From: Anthopleura xanthogrammica
Lineage: Eukaryota; Cnidaria; Anthozoa; Actiniaria; Actiniidae
Reading direction: 5' to 3'
NCBI GenBank assembly: GCA_964019055.1
Contig: OZ025218.1
Coordinates: 4,052,169-4,116,168, forward strand
Length of the DNA stretch: 64,000 nt
Below are positions 57,396 through 64,000 of the stretch, in pieces. Under the pieces are notes generated by a model. The model did not search any database. It was not told the origin of the DNA and saw nothing but the letters and a program-made list of their open reading frames with translations. Within the stretch, counting starts at the first letter, position 1. Every line of letters starts with the position of its first letter. The translations under genes were made by a program, and so were the position numbers.

Positions 57396-60300
57396 TGTGC
57401 TTTTCTCGTCCAAAACTTGCGTTTAGCAGTGAAAACGTCGTGTTTTGAGCAAAAGAAAATTCTCAGCAAATTTCAAATGTTCTCAGCCAAAAACAGTTTT
57501 TTTGACCAAAAAGCACCTTTACTCAGCCAAAACCGAATTTTTTTTCGCCAAAACGTCGTGTTTTTATCTCAAGAGGTATTTTCATGAGCAAAAAGTGGTG
57601 GTTTCAGCAAACAGGTGACGCCGTGAGCGAAAAACCTAGTTTTGAGAGCCAAAATGGCCATTTTTCAGTTTTTTGGGCTAAAAAGCTTTTTTTCCCAGCA
57701 AAACAGTGTTTTGGACACCCAAAATGTGCTTTTCTCGGCCAAAATGTGCGTTTAGCAGTGAAAACGTGGTGTTTTGAGCAAAAGAAAATTCTCAGCAAAT
57801 TTCCAATTTTCTCAGCAAAAAAACAGTTTTTTTGACCAAAAAGCACCTTTTCTCAGCCAAAAGCCCATTTTTTTTGGCCAAAAAGTCGTGTTTTTATCTC
57901 AAGAGGTATTTTCATGAGCAAAAAGTGGTGGTTTCAGCAAACAGGTGACGCCGTCAGCGAAAAACCTAGTTTTGAGAGCCAAAATGGCCATTTTTCAGTT
58001 TTTTGGGCTAAAAAGCTTTTTTTCCCAGCAAAACAGTGTTTTGGACACCCAAAATGTGCTTTTCTCGGCCAAAATGTGCTTTTCTCGGCCAAAATGTGCG
58101 TTTAGCAGTGAAAACGTCGTGTTTTGAGCAAAAGAAAATTCTCAGCAAATTTCAAATGTTCTCAGCCAAAAACAGTTTTTTTGACCAAAAAGCACCTTTA
58201 CTCAGCCAAAACCGAATTTTTTTTCGCCAAAACGTCGTGTTTTTATCTCAAGAGGTATTATCATGAGCAAAAAGTGGGGGTTTCAGCAAACAGGTCACGC
58301 CGTAAGCGAAAAACCTGGTTTTGAGAGCCAAAATGGCCATTTTTCAGTTTTTTGGGCTAAAAATTTTTTTTTCCCAGCAAAACAGTGTTTTGGACACCCA
58401 AAATGTGCTTTTCTCGTCCAAAACTTGCGTTTAGCAGTGAAAACATGTTTTGAGCAAAAGAAAATTCTCAGCAAATTTCAAATGTTCTCAGCCAAAAACA
58501 GTTTTTTTGACCAAAAAGCACCTTTTCTCAGCCAAAAGCCCATTTTTTTTGGCCAAAAAGTCGTGTTTTTATCTCAAGAGGTATTTTCATGAGCAAAAAG
58601 TGGTGGTTTCAGCAAACAGGTGACGCCGTCAGCGAAAAACCTAGTTTTGAGAGCCAAAATGGCCATTTTTCAGTTTTTTGGGCTAAAAAGCTTTTTTTCC
58701 CAGCAAAACAGTGTTTTGGACACCCAAAATGTGCTTTTCTCGGCCAAAATGTGCGTTTAGCAGTGAAAACGTGGTGTTTTGAGCAAAAGAAAATTCTCAG
58801 CAAATTTCCAATTTTCTCAGCAAAAAAACAGTTTTTTTGACCAAAAAGCACCTTTTCTCAGCCAAAAGCCCATTTTTTTTGGCCAAAAAGTCGTGTTTTT
58901 ATCTCAAGAGGTATTTTCATGAGCAAAAAGTGGTGGTTTCAGCAAACAGGTGACGCCGTCAGCGAAAAACCTAGTTTTGAGAGCCAAAATGGCCATTTTT
59001 CAGTTTTTTGGGCTAAAAAGCTTTTTTTCCCAGCAAAACAGTGTTTTGGACACCCAAAATGTGCTTTTCTCGGCCAAAATGTGCGTTTAGCAGTGAAAAC
59101 GTGGTGTTTTGAGCAAAAGAAAATTCTCAGCAAATTTCCAATTTTCTCAGCAAAAAAACAGTTTTTTTGACCAAAAAGCACCTTTTCTCAGCCAAAAGCC
59201 CATTTTTTTTGGCCAAAAAGTCGTGTTTTTATCTCAAGAGGTATTTTCATGAGCAAAAAGTGGTGGTTTCAGCAAACAGGCGACGCCGTCAGCGAAAAAC
59301 CTAGTTTTGAGAGCCAAAATGGCCATTTTTCAGTTTTTTGGGCTAAAAAGCTTTTTTTCCCAGCAAAACAGTGTTTTGGACACCCAAAATGTGCTTTTCT
59401 CGGCCAAAATGGGCTTTTCTCGGCCAAAATGTGCGTTTAGCAGTGAAAACGTCGTGTTTTGAGCAAAAGAAAATTCTCAGCAAATTTCAAATGTTCTCAG
59501 CCAAAAACAGTTTTTTTGACCAAAAAGCACCTTTACTCAGCCAAAACCGAATTTTTTTCGCCAAAACGTCGTGTTTTTATCTCAAGAGGTATTATCATGA
59601 GCAAAAAGTGGGGGTTTCAGCAAACAGGTCACGCCGTAAGCGAAAAACCTGGTTTTGAGAGCCAAAATGGCCATTTTTCAGTTTTTTGGGCTAAAAAGTT
59701 TTTTTTTCCAGCAAAACAGTGTTTTGGACACCCAAAATGTGCTTTTCTCGTCCAAAACTTGCGTTTAGCAGTGAAAACGTCGTGTTTTGAGCGAAAGAAA
59801 ATTCTCAGCAAATTTCAAATTTTCTCAGCAAAAAACAGTTTTTTTGACCAAAAAGCACCTTTTCTCTGCCAAAAGCCCATTTTTTTTCGCCAAAAAGTCG
59901 TGTTTCTATCTCAAGAGGTATTTTCATGAGCAAAAAGTGGTGGTTTCAGCAAACAGGTGACGCCGTCAGCGAAAAACCTAGTTTTGAGAGCCAAAATGGC
60001 CATTTTTCAGTTTTTTGGGCTAAAAAGCTTTTTTTCCCAGCAAAACAGTGTTTTGGACACCCAAAATGTGCTTTTCTCGGCCAAAACTTGCGTTTAGCAG
60101 TGAAAACGTCGTGTTTTGAGCAAAAGAAAATTCTCAGCAAATTTCAAATTTTCTCAGCCAAAAACAGTTTTTTTGACCAAAAAGCACCTTTTCTCAGCCA
60201 AAAGCCCATTTTTTTTGGCCAAAAAGTCGTGTTTTTATCTCAAGAGGTATTTTCATGAGCAAAAAGTGGTGGTTTCAGGAAACAGGTGACGCCGTCAGCG

Positions 60301-61243
60301 AAAAACCTAGTTTTGAGAGCCAAAATGGCCATTTTTCAGTTTTTTGGGCTAAAAAGCTTTTTTTCCCAGCAAAACAGTGTTTTGGACACCAAAAATGTGC
60401 TTTTCTCGGCGAAAATGTGCGTTTAGCAGTGAAAACGTGGTGTTTTGAGCAAAAGAAAATTCTCAGCAAATTTCAAATTTTCTCAGCAAAAAACAGTTTT
60501 TTTGACCAAAAAGCACCTTTACTCAGCCAAAACCGAATTTTTTTTCGCCAGAACGTCCTGTTTTTATCTCAAGAGGTATTATCATGAGCAAAAAGTGGGG
60601 GTTTCAGCAAACAGGTCACGCCGTAAGCGAAAAACCTGGTTTTGAGAGCCAAAATGGCCATTTTTCAGTTTTTTGGGCTAAAAAGTTTTTTTTTCCAGCA
60701 AAACAGTGTTTTGGACACCCAAAATGTGCTTTTCTCGTCCAAAACTTGCGTTTAGCAGTGAAAACGTCGTGTTTTGATCGAAAGAAAATTCTCAGCAAAT
60801 TTCAAATTTTCTCAGCAAAAAACAGTTTTTTTGACCAAAAAAGACCTTTTCTCTGCCAAAAGCCCATTTTTTTTCGCCAAAAAGTCGTGTTTTTATCTCA
60901 AGAGGTATTATCATGAGCAAAAAGTGGGGGTTTCAGCAAACAGGTCACGCCGTAAGCGAAAAACCTGGTTTTGAGAGCCAAAATGGCCATTTTTCAGTTT
61001 TTTGGGCTAAAAAGTTTTTTTTCCCAGCAAAACAGTGTTTTGGACACCCAAAATGTGCTTTTCTCGTCCAAAATGTGCGTTTAGCAGTGAAAACGTGGTG
61101 TTTTGAGCAAAAGAAAATTCTCAGCAAATTTCCAATTTTCTCAGCAAAAAACAGTTTTTTTGACCAAAAAGCACCTTTACTCAGCCAAAACCGAATTTTT
61201 TTCGCCAAAACGTCGTGTTTTTATCTCAAGAGGTATTATCATG

Positions 61244-63215
61244 AGCAAAAAGTGGGGGTTTCAGCAAACAGGTCACGCCGTAAGCGAAAAACCTGGTTTT
61301 GAGAGCCAAAATGGCCATTTTTCAGTTTTTTGGGCTAAAAAGCTTTTTTCCCCAGCAAAACAGTGTTTTGGACACCCAAAATGTGCTTTTCTCGTCCAAA
61401 ACTTGCGTTTAGCAGTGAAAACGTCGTGTTTTGAGCGAAAGAAAATTCTCAGCAAATTTCAAATTTTCTCAGCAAAAAACAGTTTTTTTGACCAAAAAGC
61501 ACCTTTTCTCAGCCAAAAGCCCATTTTTTTTCGCTAAAAAGTCGTGTTTCTATCTCAAGAGGTATTTTCATGAGCAAAAAGTGGTGGTTTCAGCAAACAG
61601 GTGACGCCGTCAGCGAAAAACCTAGTTTTGAGAGCCAAAATGGCCATTTTTCAGTTTTTTGGGCTAAGAAGCTTTTTTCCCCAGCAAAACAGTGTTTTGG
61701 ACACCCAAAATGTGCTTTTCTCGGCCAAAACTTGCGTTTAGCAGTGAAAACGTAGTGTTTTGAGTGAAAGAAAATTCTCAGCAAATTTCAAATGTTCTCA
61801 GCCAAAAACAGTTTTTTTGACCAAAAAGCACCTTTTCTCAGCCAAAAGCCCATTTTTTTTCGCCAAAAAGTCGTGTTTTTATCTCAAGAGGTATTTTCAT
61901 GAGCAAAAAGTGGTGGTTTCAGCAAACAGGTGACGCCGTCAGCGAAAAACCTAGTTTTGAGAGCCAAAATGGCCATTTTTCAGTTTTTTGGGCTAAAAAG
62001 CTTTTTTTCCCAGCAAAACAGTGTTTTGGACACCCAAAATGTGCTTTTCTCGGCCAAAATGTGCGTTTAGCAGTGAAAACGTGGTGTTTTGAGCAAAAGA
62101 AAATTCTCAGCAAATTTCCAATTTTCTCAGCAAAAAACAGTTTTTTTGACCAAAAAGCACCTTTACTCAGCCAAAACCGAATTTTTTTGGCCAAAACGTC
62201 GTGTTTTTATCTCAAGAGGTATTATCATGAGCAAAAAGTGGGGGTTTCAGCAAACAGGTCACGCCGTAAGCGAAAAACCTGGTTTTGAGAGCCAAAATGG
62301 CCATTTTTCAGTTTTTTGGGCTAAAAAGCTTTTTTCCCCAGCAAAACAGTGTTTTGGACACCCAAAATGTGCTTTTCTCGTCCAAAACTTGCGTTTAGCA
62401 GTGAAAACGTCGTGTTTTGAGCGAAAGAAAATTCTCAGCAAATTTCAAATTTTCTCAGCAAAAAACAGTTTTTTTGACCAAAAAGCACCTTTTCTCAGCC
62501 AAAAGCCCATTTTTTTTCGCTAAAAAGTCGTGTTTCTATCTCAAGAGGTATTTTCATGAGCAAAAAGTGGTGGTTTCAGCAAACAGGTGACGCCGTCAGC
62601 GAAAAACCTAGTTTTGAGAGCCAAAATGGCCATTTTTCAGTTTTTTGGGCTAAGAAGCTTTTTTCCCCAGCAAAACAGTGTTTTGGACACCCAAAATGTG
62701 CTTTTCTCGGCCAAAACTTGCGTTTAGCAGTGAAAACGTAGTGTTTTGAGTGAAAGAAAATTCTCAGCAAATTTCAAATGTTCTCAGCCAAAAACAGTTT
62801 TTTTGACCAAAAAGCACCTTTTCTCAGCCAAAAGCCCATTTTTTTTCGCCAAAAAGTCGTGTTTTTATCTCAAGAGGTATTTTCATGAGCAAAAAGTGGT
62901 GGTTTCAGCAAACAGGTGACGCCGTCAGCGAAAAACCTAGTTTTGAGAGCCAAAATGGCCATTTTTCAGTTTTTTGGGCTAAAAAGCTTTTTTTCCCAGC
63001 AAAACAGTGTTTTGGACACCCAAAATGTGCTTTTCTCGGCCAAAATGTGCGTTTAGCAGTGAAAACGTGGTGTTTTGAGCAAAAGAAAATTCTCAGCAAA
63101 TTTCCAATTTTCTCAGCAAAAAACAGTTTTTTTGACCAAAAAGCACCTTTACTCAGCCAAAACCGAATTTTTTTGGCCAAAACGTCGTGTTTTTATCTCA
63201 AGAGGTATTATCATG
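61244..63215 (+). repeat. 986-bp higher-order repeat (A-B-B), two units and continuing
   Basis: Three-monomer units repeat with 986-bp spacing (61244-62229, 62230-63215), sharing private markers: GGGCTAAGAAGC at 61662 and 62648, and GTAGTGTTTTGAGTGAAAG at 61752 and 62738. A third, more diverged unit continues towards the window end. Confidence 0.8.
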
Positions 63216-64000
63216 AGCAAAAAGTGGGGGTTTCAGCAAACAGGTCACGCCGTAAGCGAAAAACCTAGTTTTGAGAGCCAAAATGGCCATTTTTCAGTTT
63301 TTTGGGCTAAAAAGTTTTTTTTCCCAGCAAAACAGTGTTTTGGACACCCAAAATGTGCTTTTCTCGTCCAAAACTTGCGTTTAGCAGTGAAAACGTCGTG
63401 TTTTGAGCGAAAGAAAATTCTCAGCAAATTTCAAATGTTCTCAGCCAAAAACAGTTTTTTTGACCAAAAAGCACCTTTTCTCAGCCAAAAGCCCATTTTT
63501 TTTCGCTAAAAAGTCGTGTTTCTATCTCAAGAGGTATTTTCATGAGCAAAAAGTGGTGGTTTCAGCAAACAGGTGACGCCGTCAGCGAAAAACCTAGTTT
63601 TGAGAGCCAAAATGGCCATTTTTCAGTTTTTTGGGCTAAAAAGCTTTTTTTCCCACCAAAACAGTGTTTTGGACACCCAAAATGTGCTTTTCTCGGCCAA
63701 AATGTGCGTTTAGCAGTGAAAACGTGGTGTTTTGAGCAAAAGAAAATTCTCAGGAAATTTCCAATTTTCTCAGCAAAAAACAGTTTTTTTGACCAAAAAG
63801 CACCTTTACTCAGCCAAAACCGAATTTTTTTCGCCAAAACGTCGTGTTTTTATCTCAAGAGGTATTATCATGAGCAAAAAGTGGGGGTTTCAGGAAACAG
63901 GTCACGCCGTAAGCGAAAAACCTGGTTTTGAGAGCCAAAATGGCCATTTTTCAGTTTTTTGGGCTAAAAAGTTTTTTTTCCCAGCAAAACAGTGTTTTGG

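Larger units (their letters stand above)
49891..64000 (+). repeat. Main satellite array, 329-bp monomer, about 43 copies, continuing past the window
   Basis: A head-to-tail array in one orientation. The 329-bp monomer splits exactly into 16 subunits (13-30 bp, mean 20.6), most of the form GCCAAAA-spacer-TTTTCTCA. Two main variants occur. Type B has GTGGTGGTTTCAG, GTGACGCCGTCAG and GGCCAAAATGTGCG. Type A has GTGGGGGTTTCAG, GTCACGCCGTAAG and GTCCAAAACTTGCG. 49.9-54.2 kb is almost all B; later parts mix A and B. Frames of 60-150 codons repeat every 329 bp on both strands and are by-products. Confidence 0.95.

Noticed and set aside
49835..64000. Dozens of 60-156-codon frames on both strands with repeating Lys/Phe-rich heptads
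   Set aside because: They recur every 329 bp with the satellite monomer. The ~21-bp subunit lacks stop codons in several frames, so these are periodic artefacts, as are similar frames at 17840-18489, 23219-27956, 31032-33750 and 35850-36677.

Overview
The window looks like nuclear DNA from a marine invertebrate, most likely an anthozoan cnidarian (coral or sea anemone). The reasons are an intron-rich gene with canonical GT-AG splice sites, AT-rich intergenic DNA, a tRNA-derived SINE and many small inverted-repeat elements, LINE remnants, and a high-copy transposase-like gene family of a kind I associate with coral genomes. The clade is inferred; no species is claimed.

Layout. 441-9986 (+) holds the last sixteen exons of an EF-hand protein resembling EFCAB6, with introns crowded with MITE-like inverted repeats. 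9987-17011 is intergenic. It carries a SINE, several MITEs, a 753-bp tandem repeat containing 59-bp sub-repeats, and an 828-bp Tc1/mariner-like element inserted in one copy of that repeat; the two later copies preserve the empty target site. 17012-17870 (-) is a 5'-truncated LINE.

From 17871 the window is dominated by one AT-rich satellite, in blocks 17871-18505, 22996-28033, 30978-33804, 35829-36604 and 49891-64000, together about 23 kb. Its mature monomer is 329 bp and divides exactly into 16 subunits of about 20.6 bp, each an A-tract followed by a T-tract. The satellite is interrupted by a degenerate LINE (18506-22995, itself hit by a 187-bp insertion with a hammerhead-like core), a 2.9-kb TIR element (28034-30977), a tandem pair of smaller TIR elements (33805-35828), and a 13.3-kb block (36605-49890).

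The 13.3-kb block contains one intact intronless reading frame of unknown function (36698-37411, +), an AT-rich stretch of MITEs, a 1-kb tetranucleotide repeat, and two decayed co-oriented genes (42246-44869 and 46732-49809, -). These look like parts of a large DNA transposon or a high-copy transposase-like family. One of them contains a perfect in-frame run of 197 hexanucleotides encoding about 394 alternating Asp-Gly residues.

Only the EF-hand gene looks like an ordinary host gene. The rest reads as repeat-rich, probably heterochromatic DNA built by satellite amplification and repeated transposon insertion. Very long reading frames inside the satellite and microsatellites are by-products of their periods and were not annotated as genes.
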